A stretch of 64,000 bases of DNA. It comes from Actinocorallia longicatena. Lineage in GTDB: Bacteria; Actinomycetota; Actinomycetes; Streptosporangiales; Streptosporangiaceae. Where the stretch lies: the NCBI RefSeq assembly GCF_039534125.1, contig NZ_BAAAUV010000004.1, forward strand, positions 62,001-126,000. The letters run 5' to 3'. This document shows positions 52,186 to 60,183 of this stretch, piece by piece. The stretch's first letter is position 1, and each line of letters starts with the position of its first letter. The notes beneath the pieces are model-generated. The model was not told the DNA's origin. It ran no database searches and saw only the letters and a program-made list of their open reading frames with translations. The position numbers and the translations under genes are program-made.

Positions 52186-53126
52186 TCCGCTCCCTGTGGT
52201 GGTCGGCCCGCACCCAGGGCGATCCGCCGTTCGACACCGCCCATCTCAAGATCTACTACCGGGCGAAGGCCGAGGGCACCGACGCCGAGCGGCTCACCGG
52301 GACCTTCCCGCCCGCTCCCGGCCGTCATCCCGTCGTGGTGTTCGCCTCGGGCGTCAACGTCGCCCAGGACTCCTACCGGACGCTCGCGGTCGCCCTGGCC
52401 GAGGCCGGCTTCGTGGTGGTGACCTTCGACCGGGTCGCGGAGCTGTTCGGCGGCCAGTACGGCCTCACCCCCGGCGTCGACCTCGACGCCGCCCGCCCGG
52501 ACGCCTACGGGACCCGCCCGACCTGCCCGACGATCCCCGCGATCCTCGCGGCCCTCGAGGAGATCCCCCTGCTCGAGGGCTTCCTCGACCTCGACCGGAT
52601 CGCCCTCGGCGGCCACTCGGCGGGCGGCACGGTCGTCCTCCAGTCGGCCCGGTTCTTCCCCGGGGTGCGGGCCTGCTTCGGCTACGGCACCCACACCATG
52701 GTCGCGACGATGCTCGGCTGGCCCGCCGGAACGGTCCTGGCCGCCCAGGCCGACTGCCCGGTCCTGCTGGGCGTCGGCACCCGCGACGGCGTCATCCTCG
52801 GCAGCTCCGACCGCTACGGCCAGGACGGCCACGCCGACCCCGTCGCCCGGACCTTCGACGAGGCACTGCCCAAGGGGCACGAGCATCTGCTGGCCGTCCT
52901 GGACGGGGCCAACCACTTCACGGTCGCCGACCCGGCCGACCCGACCGCCGCCCGTGCCTTCCTCGACCAGGAGCCCGAACGGGACCCCGCCGAGAGCCGG
53001 ACGGCCTTTTCCGACCTCCTCGTCGCGTTCCTGCGCGCCCACCTCCTGGAGGACCCCGAACCCCTGGCGCGGCTGCGGGAGCGGCCGCCCTCCGCCTTCT
53101 CCTCGCTGCGGGAGCGACCATGCTGA
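52182..53126 (+). CDS. Alpha/beta hydrolase, dienelactone hydrolase/chlorophyllase-like
   Basis: A 314-residue cytosolic hydrolase without signal peptide: HPVVVFASGVNVAQDSYRTLAVALAEAGFVVVTFD, nucleophile elbow IALGGHSAGGTVVLQSA and a late His in LDGANHFTVAD. The position between an RCCR-like and a PaO-like gene suggests an ester-cleaving step on the tetrapyrrole or a product, for example phytyl ester or the C13-2 methyl ester. This is inferred from context, not from residues. GTG 52182 overlaps the upstream stop by 4 nt. Confidence 0.83.
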   Translation: MIRSLWWSARTQGDPPFDTAHLKIYYRAKAEGTDAERLTGTFPPAPGRHPVVVFASGVNVAQDSYRTLAVALAEAGFVVVTFDRVAELFGGQYGLTPGVDLDAARPDAYGTRPTCPTIPAILAALEEIPLLEGFLDLDRIALGGHSAGGTVVLQSARFFPGVRACFGYGTHTMVATMLGWPAGTVLAAQADCPVLLGVGTRDGVILGSSDRYGQDGHADPVARTFDEALPKGHEHLLAVLDGANHFTVADPADPTAARAFLDQEPERDPAESRTAFSDLLVAFLRAHLLEDPEPLARLRERPPSAFSSLRERPC

Positions 53127-54295
53127 AGAACTTCTGGTACGCCGTCGAGTTCTCCGACCGCGTCACCACGAAACCGTCGAAGATCACCTGTCTCGGGCAG
53201 AAGTTCGTGCTGTACCGCAAGGCCTCCGGCCAGGCGGTCTGCCTGTCGGACCTGTGCGCCCACCGCGGCGCCGCCCTCTCCGACGGCTGGGTCTCCGGCG
53301 ACTCCATCGTCTGCCCCTACCACGGCTGGGAGTACGAGTCCGGCGGCGCCTGCACCAGGATCCCGGCCAACCTCGAGGGCCGGTCGATCCCGAAGAAGGC
53401 GCGCGTCGACTCCTATCCCGTCGTGGAGCGGTACGGGTTCGTGTGGGCGTTCCTCGGCGACCTGCCCGAGGAGGAGCGTCCGCCGATCCCGGTCTGGCCC
53501 GAGTTCGACGAGCTGAAGGCCGACGGCGGCAGGTTCAAGGCGATCACCGGCGAGTACCTGTGGGAGTCGAACTACGAGCGGATTCTGGAGAACGGCTGCG
53601 ACATCGCGCACACGCCCTTCGTCCACGCGGGCAAGTTCGGCAACCCCGAGAAGCCGCAGGTCGAGGAGTACGAGCTCGAGACCCCCGACGAGTGGTCGGC
53701 GTTCGCGACCGTGAAGCTCTACCCGCCGGCGCCCAAGGGCCTGTGGGGCAAGCTGGCGCGCGGCGGCAAGGAGCTCAAGGAGCGTCCGCCGGTCGAGACC
53801 TCCGCCGGCTGGATGCTGCCCAACATGATCAAGCTGCACGTCCGGCTGCCGATCGGCAACCTGATCATCTACGACACCAACATCCCGATCGACGATACGA
53901 CCACGCTGGTCAAGTGGGTGGCCCTGCGGGACTTCTTCACCGGCGACTGGGCCGACGGCAACGCCCGCAAGCGCGTCCTGGAGATCTTCGACCAGGACAA
54001 GCCGATCGTGAACGGGACCCGTCCCGAGCTGCTCCCCTTCGACCTCGGGGCCGAGCTGCACGTCAAGTCCGACCTGATCGCCGTGCACTACCGGCGCCGC
54101 CGCCAGGAGCTGGCCGATCTCGGCTGGATGCTCGGCGACGACGACCGCATCACCGGTGACGTGCCGCGCCGCGAGGCGACCGTCATCCCCTCGCCCGCCC
54201 GGCGGGACAACCCCGAACTGGCCCGGGCCTGGGTGCACAAGGCCAAGGGCGAGCACCCCAGAGCCGAGCGCCTGCGCGCCGTGGAAGGAGAATGA
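53120..54295 (+). CDS. Rieske non-heme iron oxygenase, pheophorbide a oxygenase-like
   Basis: A 391-residue oxygenase. The Rieske centre is Cys46/His48 (LCAHRGAALSDG) and Cys65/His68 (VCPYHGWEYESGGACTRIP). The mononuclear iron site contains His164 and His169 (NYERILENGCDIAHTPFVH). These features match the Rieske group with pheophorbide a oxygenase and VanA-type demethylases; the C-terminal CxxC and membrane helices of plant PaO are absent. A redox partner (ferredoxin, reductase) is not encoded in the window. Placement directly between the two RCCR-like genes makes oxygenolytic ring opening of a chlorin the leading idea. ATG 53120. Confidence 0.85.
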   Translation: MLKNFWYAVEFSDRVTTKPSKITCLGQKFVLYRKASGQAVCLSDLCAHRGAALSDGWVSGDSIVCPYHGWEYESGGACTRIPANLEGRSIPKKARVDSYPVVERYGFVWAFLGDLPEEERPPIPVWPEFDELKADGGRFKAITGEYLWESNYERILENGCDIAHTPFVHAGKFGNPEKPQVEEYELETPDEWSAFATVKLYPPAPKGLWGKLARGGKELKERPPVETSAGWMLPNMIKLHVRLPIGNLIIYDTNIPIDDTTTLVKWVALRDFFTGDWADGNARKRVLEIFDQDKPIVNGTRPELLPFDLGAELHVKSDLIAVHYRRRRQELADLGWMLGDDDRITGDVPRREATVIPSPARRDNPELARAWVHKAKGEHPRAERLRAVEGE

Positions 54296-55023
54296 CCGTG
54301 ACCTCGCTCCCCAGGGCACTGTTCGAACGGACCCTCGCGGCGGTCGCCGAGACCGACGCCCTCACGCTGGTCCACGCCGAGGACCTGGCCGGGCCGATGG
54401 GCCCCGATCCCGTCGGCAGGCTCGAGGTCAGGTCGGGAGAGCGGCTCGCCAAGGTCGTGACGATCTCCCTGGCCGTCCCGCAGATCGGGATGGACAGCCA
54501 CATGCTGTTCGCCTTCACCCCGCCCGGCAGCGCCGTCCCGCACTTCACGCTCGACTCCGTCGAGGCGGGCGGCTACCTGGCCTTCCACCTCGATCTCGTG
54601 CCGCGTGCCGAGCTCGCCTCCCACCTGGAGTACGTCAACGCGGCCTTCCAGCCGCTCACCCCGGCGTTCGAGCGGGCGGGGGAGCTGTTCGGGGCCTCCC
54701 GGGCAGCGATCGGGCCCCGTCAGTACGCGATGATGTCGCCCTGGATGCTGGTCCACCGCGCCGACGAGGAGCGGTTCCGCCAGGTCGACGGGTTCGTCGA
54801 CGACTACCTCGGCCACTGGGCCTCGCTGCTGGCCAAGGGCCTGCCGGACGAGGTCACCGCGACGCTGGCCGACACCGACCTGGCCGCCCGCGACGCCCGC
54901 AACCGCGCGAACCTGTTCAGCCGCGAGGTCGACCCCGTCTGGGCCAACGTCACCCGGCTGCTCGGCGAAGCGACCACCGACCGGCTCCGCGAGACGCTGA
55001 TCTCCGCCGAGGTCCCGGCGTGA
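54292..55023 (+). CDS. Red chlorophyll catabolite reductase-like protein (FDBR superfamily), copy 2
   Basis: A 243-residue second member of the RCCR/bilin reductase group: MDSHMLFAFTPPGSAVPHFTLDS (67-89), HLDLVPRAEL (99-108; same D-x-x-P-R step as copy 1), MSPWMLVHRAD (148-158), the bilin-reductase-like VDGFVDDYLGHWASLL (165-180) and RDARNRANLF...LGEAT (200-228), matching the plant C-terminus. It is more diverged from plant RCCR than copy 1. Two paralogues flanking the Rieske gene suggest successive reductions or a heteromeric reductase. ATG overlaps the Rieske stop. Confidence 0.68.
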   Translation: MTVTSLPRALFERTLAAVAETDALTLVHAEDLAGPMGPDPVGRLEVRSGERLAKVVTISLAVPQIGMDSHMLFAFTPPGSAVPHFTLDSVEAGGYLAFHLDLVPRAELASHLEYVNAAFQPLTPAFERAGELFGASRAAIGPRQYAMMSPWMLVHRADEERFRQVDGFVDDYLGHWASLLAKGLPDEVTATLADTDLAARDARNRANLFSREVDPVWANVTRLLGEATTDRLRETLISAEVPA

Positions 55024-55955
55024 CCGCGCCGAGCACCTGGCAGACCCGGATCGCGGGGGAGTGGCACGGCCGGCCCTCGCTGTTCGACGCCGACGGAACC
55101 TGGCGCGGCTACGAGGACATCCGCCGCTCCTCGGTGTTCGAGGACGGCGTCACGACCTACTACATGGACGGCGGCCTGGAGGGCGGCGGCCCGCTCGCGG
55201 GACGGTTCCGGCTGGGCGCCCCGTTCGCCTTCGGCGTCGTCGACGCGGACGACAACCGGATCTACACCGGCCCCGACTTCTTCGGCACAGGCCAGCCCTA
55301 CGGCGGCTTCGTCGACGCCCACTACTACGGCCCCGGCTGGCAGGTCGACCTCAACACCTGGAACCACGTCCTGCCCGACGGGCGGACCCAGGTCTACTCC
55401 TCGGTCCTCTACCAGGGGTGGACGGTCGTCGGCTGCTTCAACGGCGTCTACCGCAGGACGCTCGAGGACACCCCCGAGACCCGGGAGGAGATCACGGACT
55501 TCCTCGCCGGGGAGACCCGCAACGGGCCCGTCCCGTTCATCCTGCCCACCAAGGAGTCCGGCGCCTACTCCGGGACCTGTGAGCTGTGGGGCGCCGACCA
55601 GAAGCTCGTGGGCGACGTCCGGGTGAGTGTCGAGCTCGAACCGGTCGACCTGCTGCGCACCCGCGCGCACACCACCTGGTCGGGGGCGATCGACCGCGAG
55701 TTCACCGTCGTTCAGCGCCGCGACGGCTTCCGGATCTTCAGCGAGGGCCCCGACGCCTGGGGCAACGCCCAGACCTACGGCCGGGCCTCCTACTCCAGCC
55801 TGCACTTCAAGGACGTCACCAAGGTGAAGAGCCGCGAGTTCATGATCGACACTGTGCCGGGGATGTCGGCGGGGAAGACCCTGACCGTCGTCCATGAGCT
55901 GTTCGACGGGGGCTCCCTGTCCGGCGTCCTGCACGGGGTGCTGACATGGGAGTGA
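55020..55955 (+). CDS. Unknown protein with two lipocalin-like beta-rich halves
   Basis: A 311-residue protein that I cannot assign. It reads as two beta-rich halves of about 140-150 residues, each opening with a G-x-W/S-G type strand (IAGEWHGRPSLFDADGTW; SGAYSGTCELWGADQKLVGD) and continuing in alternating strands rich in Trp, Tyr and Gly. That resembles paired lipocalin-like barrels. There is no signal peptide and no catalytic motif. Lying between bilin-reductase-like and NOL-like genes, it may carry or present a hydrophobic tetrapyrrole. GTG 55020 overlaps the previous stop. Confidence 0.65.
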   Translation: MTAPSTWQTRIAGEWHGRPSLFDADGTWRGYEDIRRSSVFEDGVTTYYMDGGLEGGGPLAGRFRLGAPFAFGVVDADDNRIYTGPDFFGTGQPYGGFVDAHYYGPGWQVDLNTWNHVLPDGRTQVYSSVLYQGWTVVGCFNGVYRRTLEDTPETREEITDFLAGETRNGPVPFILPTKESGAYSGTCELWGADQKLVGDVRVSVELEPVDLLRTRAHTTWSGAIDREFTVVQRRDGFRIFSEGPDAWGNAQTYGRASYSSLHFKDVTKVKSREFMIDTVPGMSAGKTLTVVHELFDGGSLSGVLHGVLTWE

Positions 55956-56713
55956 CGGAGACACCGGTGATCGTCGTGACCGGCGGCACCCGCGGGATCG
56001 GCCACGGCCTGGCCCGTGAGCTGGTGGCCAGGGGCGCCCGGGTCGTGATCTGCGGCCGGACCGGCGTCGACGAGGCCGCCGGGGAACTCGGCGCGACCGG
56101 GGTCGTGGCCGACATGACCGACCGGGCGCAGGTCGAGGCGCTGTGGGACAAGGCCGCCTCGCTCGGCCCGGTCGCGCACTGGATCAACAACGCGGGCGTC
56201 TCGACCACGCGCAGGCCGCTCGGGGAGCTTCCGGCCGACCAGATCCACACGGTCGTCGGCGCCAACCTGATCGGGGTCCTGCACGGCAGCGCGGTCGCCT
56301 CGCACGGGATGCTCGCCCAGGGCGGCGGCACGGTCTGGAACATGGAGGGGCTCGGCAGCGACGGCCGCGCCGTCCCCGGGCTGCTGCCCTACGGGGCGAC
56401 CAAGCGGGCCGTCACCTACGTCACCGACGCCCTCGCCAAGGAGCTGAAGGGCACGCCGGTCAAGGCCGCGCACCTGTCGCCCGGCATGGTCGTCACCGAC
56501 CTCCTGCTCCAGGACTACGACCCCGCTGAGCTGGAGAAGGCCAAGAAGATCTTCAACATCCTGGCCGACCGGGTCGAGACCGTCACCCCGTGGCTGGCCG
56601 AGCGGATCCTCGCCGGGACCGGCAACGGGGGCCGGGTCGCCTGGCTGACCCGGCGCAAGGCCGCCGCCCGGTTCGCGACCGCGGGCTTCCGCAAGCGGGA
56701 CCTGTTCGGATGA
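55946..56713 (+). CDS. Short-chain dehydrogenase, chlorophyll b reductase (NOL/NYC1)-like
   Basis: A 255-residue SDR: TGGTRGIGHGLARELV (12-27), NNAG (81-84), and catalytic Tyr149/Lys153 in YGATKRAV. The region WNMEGLGSDGR...YGATKR...LSPGMVVTDLLL (about 131-188), plus FNILADRVETV, is very close to the same stretch of plant NOL and NYC1 (FNMDGAGSDGR...YGATKR...LSPGMVTTDLL). Those enzymes reduce the C7 formyl of chlorophyll b. A general SDR role is possible, but the shared motif is unusual outside this subgroup. ATG lies inside the end of the preceding gene. Confidence 0.78.
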   Translation: MGVTETPVIVVTGGTRGIGHGLARELVARGARVVICGRTGVDEAAGELGATGVVADMTDRAQVEALWDKAASLGPVAHWINNAGVSTTRRPLGELPADQIHTVVGANLIGVLHGSAVASHGMLAQGGGTVWNMEGLGSDGRAVPGLLPYGATKRAVTYVTDALAKELKGTPVKAAHLSPGMVVTDLLLQDYDPAELEKAKKIFNILADRVETVTPWLAERILAGTGNGGRVAWLTRRKAAARFATAGFRKRDLFG

Positions 56714-57303
56714 GCGGCTACGACTACCCGCTGGCGCTGGCCGCCGAGGACTTCGTGCCGGTAGCCCTGACCGTCACCGGGGTGGCGCTGCTGGCGGCCC
56801 TGCCCGGCGTCGATCCGCGGCGGGTGCGGATCGCGGCGGGCCTGCTGGCCACGGGAGGTTTCGCGAAGGCCGGCTGGAAGGTCGTGGTCGCCCTCGACGG
56901 TCCCGACCTGTGCTTCCTCTACCACGCCCTGTTCCCCTTCCTTGCGGCCGGTTTCCTGCTGCTGGCCCACGAGCTGCTGCGCAGGCCGCCGCTGGGCGTC
57001 CACGCGGGCCTGCTGGCCGTCGCGGGGGCGGCCTCCCTCGCCGTCGGGGACTCCTGGCCGGTCATGATCCTCGCGATCGCGGCGGTCAGCGTCGCCGCCG
57101 TCGCCCTGGCCCGGCGCGGGCAGCCGCTGCTGTTCCTGCTGTGGCTGGCCGGCCAGTACGTCCTCGGCCCGCTGGCCGCGCGGCCCGACCAGAGCGTCGC
57201 CCTTCAGTGGGTGGAACAGGGCTGCAACACCCTCACCCAGGCCGTTCTGGTGCTCGCCGCCTGGCGGCTCACCGGCTCCGCACGTCAGGAGGTTTCCGCA
57301 TGA
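56710..57303 (+). CDS. Integral membrane protein of unknown function
   Basis: A 197-residue protein with six or seven hydrophobic spans (VALTVTGVALLAALPGV, LYHALFPFLAAGFLLLAHELL, PVMILAIAAVSVAAVALA, LLFLLWLAGQYVLGPLAA). No family recognised. The ATG overlaps the SDR stop by 4 nt, and the AGGAGG for the next gene is inside its 3' end. Confidence 0.75.
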   Translation: MSGYDYPLALAAEDFVPVALTVTGVALLAALPGVDPRRVRIAAGLLATGGFAKAGWKVVVALDGPDLCFLYHALFPFLAAGFLLLAHELLRRPPLGVHAGLLAVAGAASLAVGDSWPVMILAIAAVSVAAVALARRGQPLLFLLWLAGQYVLGPLAARPDQSVALQWVEQGCNTLTQAVLVLAAWRLTGSARQEVSA

Positions 57304-58043
57304 CCGACGCGCTCGGCTGGCGGCGCAAGTTCGGAGTGATCGCGCCGTCCACCAACACGATCGTCGAACCCGACTTCTACCGGATGACCGTTCCCGGGGT
57401 CACCGCCCACTTCTCCCGGATCCACATCCGTGACCAGAACATGGCCGGGGACTCGGGCATGGAACGGCTGCTGGAGCAGATCCGCGACGAGATCGGCTCG
57501 GCCTGCGAGCGGGTCCTGACCTGCGAGCCCGACTACATGGTGATGGGCATGTCCGCCGAGACCTTCTGGGGCGGCGTGGAGGGCAACCGGGCCTTCGTGA
57601 AGCAGATCCACGACCTCACCGGGCTCCAGGTCGCGACCGGAGCCGAGGCCTGCGAGCGGGCCCTGAAGCTGTACGGTGCGCGCCGCATCGGCGTGGTCAC
57701 CCCCTACCAGCCCGTCGGCGACGCCAACGTGCGGACCTTCTTCACCGAGCTGGGCTTCGAGGTCGACAAGATCATCGGGCTGCGCTGCCCGACCGCGGTG
57801 TCCATCGCCCACGTCGGCCCGGACGAGCTGCGCGCGGCCCTCGTCGAGCTGGCCGAGGGCGACGTCGACGCCATCGTCCAGTGCGGGACGAACCTGTCCA
57901 TGGTGGGCCTGGCGGACGAGGCCGAGCGCTGGCTCGGGCTGCCCGTCATCGCGATCAACGCCGCCACGTGGTGGATGGCGCTGCGGGACAACGGCGTCAC
58001 CGAACGGATCGAGGGCGCGGGAAGGCTGCTGCGTGAGCACTGA
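57300..58043 (+). CDS. Asp/Glu racemase-superfamily enzyme (maleate isomerase / arylmalonate decarboxylase-like)
   Basis: A 247-residue enzyme. The N-terminal FGVIAPSTNTIVEPDFYRM is the maleate cis-trans isomerase/AMDase signature. Of the two catalytic cysteine positions, the second is present (Cys195, AIVQCGTNLSMVGL) but the first is serine (Ser85, VMGMSAETFWGG). Maleate isomerase and the racemases use two cysteines, while arylmalonate decarboxylase keeps only the second, so decarboxylation is possible as well as isomerisation of a substituted maleate. AGGAGG lies 7 nt before ATG 57300. Confidence 0.85.
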   Translation: MTDALGWRRKFGVIAPSTNTIVEPDFYRMTVPGVTAHFSRIHIRDQNMAGDSGMERLLEQIRDEIGSACERVLTCEPDYMVMGMSAETFWGGVEGNRAFVKQIHDLTGLQVATGAEACERALKLYGARRIGVVTPYQPVGDANVRTFFTELGFEVDKIIGLRCPTAVSIAHVGPDELRAALVELAEGDVDAIVQCGTNLSMVGLADEAERWLGLPVIAINAATWWMALRDNGVTERIEGAGRLLREH

Positions 58044-58932
58044 GGTCACCGTCGTCGAGGTGGGTCCCCGGGACGGTCTGCAGAACGAGGACGTCCTGGT
58101 CTCCACCGCGGACAAGATCGAGCTGGTCGCCCGGAGCGTCGCCGCCGGCATCACCCGGATCGAGGCCGTGAGCTTCGTCCATCCCGGCCGGGTGCCGCAG
58201 ATGGCCGACGCCGAGGCCGTCATGGCGGGGGTGCCGAGGAGCGAGGGCGTCTCCTACATCGGCCTCGTCCTCAACCGGCGCGGGCTCGACCGGGCCCTGG
58301 CGGCCGGGGTCGACGAGGTCAACGTGGTGGTCGTCGCCACCGACACCTTCAGCGTCAAGAACCAGGGCGTCACCACCGACCGGATGCTGGAGGTCTGGGA
58401 CGAGATCGCCGCCGCCACTCCGATCCGCAAGAGCGTCACGATCGCCGCCTCCTTCGGCTGCCCGTTCGAGGGGGAGACCCCGCCGGAGCGGGTCGCGGAG
58501 ATCGCCCGCAGGGCGGCGGCCGCGGGCGCCTCGGAGATCGCGCTCGCCGACACGATCGGCGTCGGCGTGCCCGCGCAGGTCCGCGACCTGACCCGCAGGG
58601 TCCGCGCGGCGGCCCCCGGGATCCCGCTGCGCTTCCACTTCCACAACACCCGCAACACCGGCTACGCCAACGCGCTCGCCGCCGTCGAGGAGGGCGTCAC
58701 CGTGCTGGACGCCGCCACCGGAGGCTTCGGCGGCTGCCCGTTCGCGCCCGCCGCGACCGGCAACATCGCCACCGAGGACCTCCTGTACGCCCTGCACCGG
58801 TCCGGCGCCCGCACCGGCGTCTCCGAGGAGGTCGTGGCGGCGGCCGGCACCTGGCTCGGCGGCGTGCTCGGCAAGCCCGCCCCTGCCCTGCTCGGCCGGG
58901 CGGGCGGATTCCCCTCCGAAAGGACGTCATGA
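58033..58932 (+). CDS. HMG-CoA lyase-family enzyme
   Basis: A 299-residue TIM-barrel lyase: VEVGPRDGLQNEDVLVSTADKIELV, the strand VNVVVVATDTFSVKN, the metal-binding FHFHNTRNTGYANAL and the catalytic-loop GGFGGCPFAPAATGNIATEDLLY. All residues expected of an active HMG-CoA lyase are visible, unlike the degenerate domain at 40534-41748. It cleaves a 3-hydroxy-3-methyl (or similar) acyl-CoA to acetyl-CoA or propionyl-CoA plus a ketoacid. GTG 58033 overlaps the previous gene by 11 nt. Confidence 0.92.
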   Translation: MSTEVTVVEVGPRDGLQNEDVLVSTADKIELVARSVAAGITRIEAVSFVHPGRVPQMADAEAVMAGVPRSEGVSYIGLVLNRRGLDRALAAGVDEVNVVVVATDTFSVKNQGVTTDRMLEVWDEIAAATPIRKSVTIAASFGCPFEGETPPERVAEIARRAAAAGASEIALADTIGVGVPAQVRDLTRRVRAAAPGIPLRFHFHNTRNTGYANALAAVEEGVTVLDAATGGFGGCPFAPAATGNIATEDLLYALHRSGARTGVSEEVVAAAGTWLGGVLGKPAPALLGRAGGFPSERTS

Positions 58933-60122
58933 CCGACCTCGCACTGGACGACCTGCGCGTCGTCGAGATGGGCCAGCTTCTCGCCGGGCCCTTCTGCGGG
59001 CAGCTCCTCGGCGACTTCGGCGCCGAGGTCATCAAGCTGGAGCCGCCCGGCGCGGGCGACCCGATGCGCGCCTGGGGCAGGGAGAAGCCGCACGGCCGGT
59101 CGCTGTGGTGGCCGATCCTCGCCCGCAACAAGAAGTCGGTGACGCTCAACCTCCGCGACCCGCGCGGCCAGGACCTGGCCCGCCGCCTGATCGCCGAGTC
59201 CGACGTCCTCATCGAGAACTTCAGGCCGGGCACGCTGGAGCGCTGGGGCCTGTCGCCGGAGCGGCTGTGGGAGCTGAACCCCGGCTTGATCATCACCCGG
59301 GTCACCGGTTACGGCCAGGACGGTCCCTACTCCCCGAGGGCCGGGTTCGGCTCGATCGGTGAGGCCATGGGCGGCATCCGGTACGTCACCGGAGACCCCG
59401 GCAGCCCGCCCGCCCGCGCCGGGATCTCCCTCGGCGACGAGCTGGCCGGAACCTTCGCCGCCCTCGGCACGCTGGTGGCCCTGCACGCTAAGGGCAGGAC
59501 CGGCAGGGGCCAGATCGTCGACTCGGCCCTCTACGAGGCGGTCCTGGCGCTGATGGAGTCCCTGATCCCCGAATGGGACATCGCGGGTTACCAGCGCGAG
59601 CGGACCGGCTCGGTCCTCCCGAACGTCGCGCCCAGCAACGTCTACCCGACCAAGGACGGCCCGATCCTCATCGCCGCCAACCAGGACTCGGTCTTCCGGC
59701 GCCTGGCCGAGCTGATGGACCGTCCCGAACTGGCCGACGACCCCCGCTACGCCACCCACGGGGCCCGCGGCGCCAACGCCGACGAGCTGGACGGCCTCAT
59801 CGGCGAATGGACCGCGGTCCGGCCCAGCGCGGCCCTCCTGGAGTCCCTGCACGCCGCCGGGATCCCCGCGGGCCTGACCTACCGGGCCGCGGACATGCTC
59901 GCCGACCCGCACTTCAAGGCCCGTGAGGCGATCATCCGCCTGGCCCACCCCGAGTTCGGCGACTTCCCCATGCAGAACGTCTTCCCGCGCCTGTCCGGCA
60001 CCCCGGGCAGCGCCCGCTGGGTGGGGCCCGAGCTCGGTCAGCACAACACCGAGGTCTACCGCGGCCTGCTCTCCCTCACAGCGGAGGTCCTGGACGGCCT
60101 GACCGCCGACGGGGTCGTCTGA
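58929..60122 (+). CDS. CaiB/BaiF CoA-transferase, third of three
   Basis: A 397-residue family III CoA transferase: LRVVEMGQLLAGPFCGQLLGDFGAEVIKLEPPGAGDPMR, NKKSVTLNLRDPRGQDLARRL, VLIENFRPGTLERWGL, and the catalytic Asp in GISLGDELAGTFAAL. It is more like succinyl-CoA-using members than the copy at 21189, judged by eye. Last gene of the 11-gene operon and coupled by a 4-nt overlap to the HMG-CoA lyase-like gene, for which it may prepare the thioester. Confidence 0.93.
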   Translation: MTDLALDDLRVVEMGQLLAGPFCGQLLGDFGAEVIKLEPPGAGDPMRAWGREKPHGRSLWWPILARNKKSVTLNLRDPRGQDLARRLIAESDVLIENFRPGTLERWGLSPERLWELNPGLIITRVTGYGQDGPYSPRAGFGSIGEAMGGIRYVTGDPGSPPARAGISLGDELAGTFAALGTLVALHAKGRTGRGQIVDSALYEAVLALMESLIPEWDIAGYQRERTGSVLPNVAPSNVYPTKDGPILIAANQDSVFRRLAELMDRPELADDPRYATHGARGANADELDGLIGEWTAVRPSAALLESLHAAGIPAGLTYRAADMLADPHFKAREAIIRLAHPEFGDFPMQNVFPRLSGTPGSARWVGPELGQHNTEVYRGLLSLTAEVLDGLTADGVV

Positions 60123-60129
60123 ACAGGGA

Positions 60130-60151
60130 CGCTCCGGCCGCGCCCGGAGCG
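60130..60151 (+). terminator. Hairpin after the 11-gene operon
   Basis: CGCTCCGG (60130-60137), 6-nt loop, CCGGAGCG (60144-60151) forms a perfect 8-bp stem 8 nt after the last stop, without a T tract. It marks the end of the island. Confidence 0.55.
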
Positions 60152-60183
60152 CGGAGGCCCGTGCTTCCCGTACGTTTCTCGTC

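Noticed and set aside
57286..57297. GTTTCC next to AGGAGG before the maleate isomerase-like gene
   Set aside because: It is inside the coding end of the preceding gene and part of the ribosome site; flanking positions do not match operator arms.
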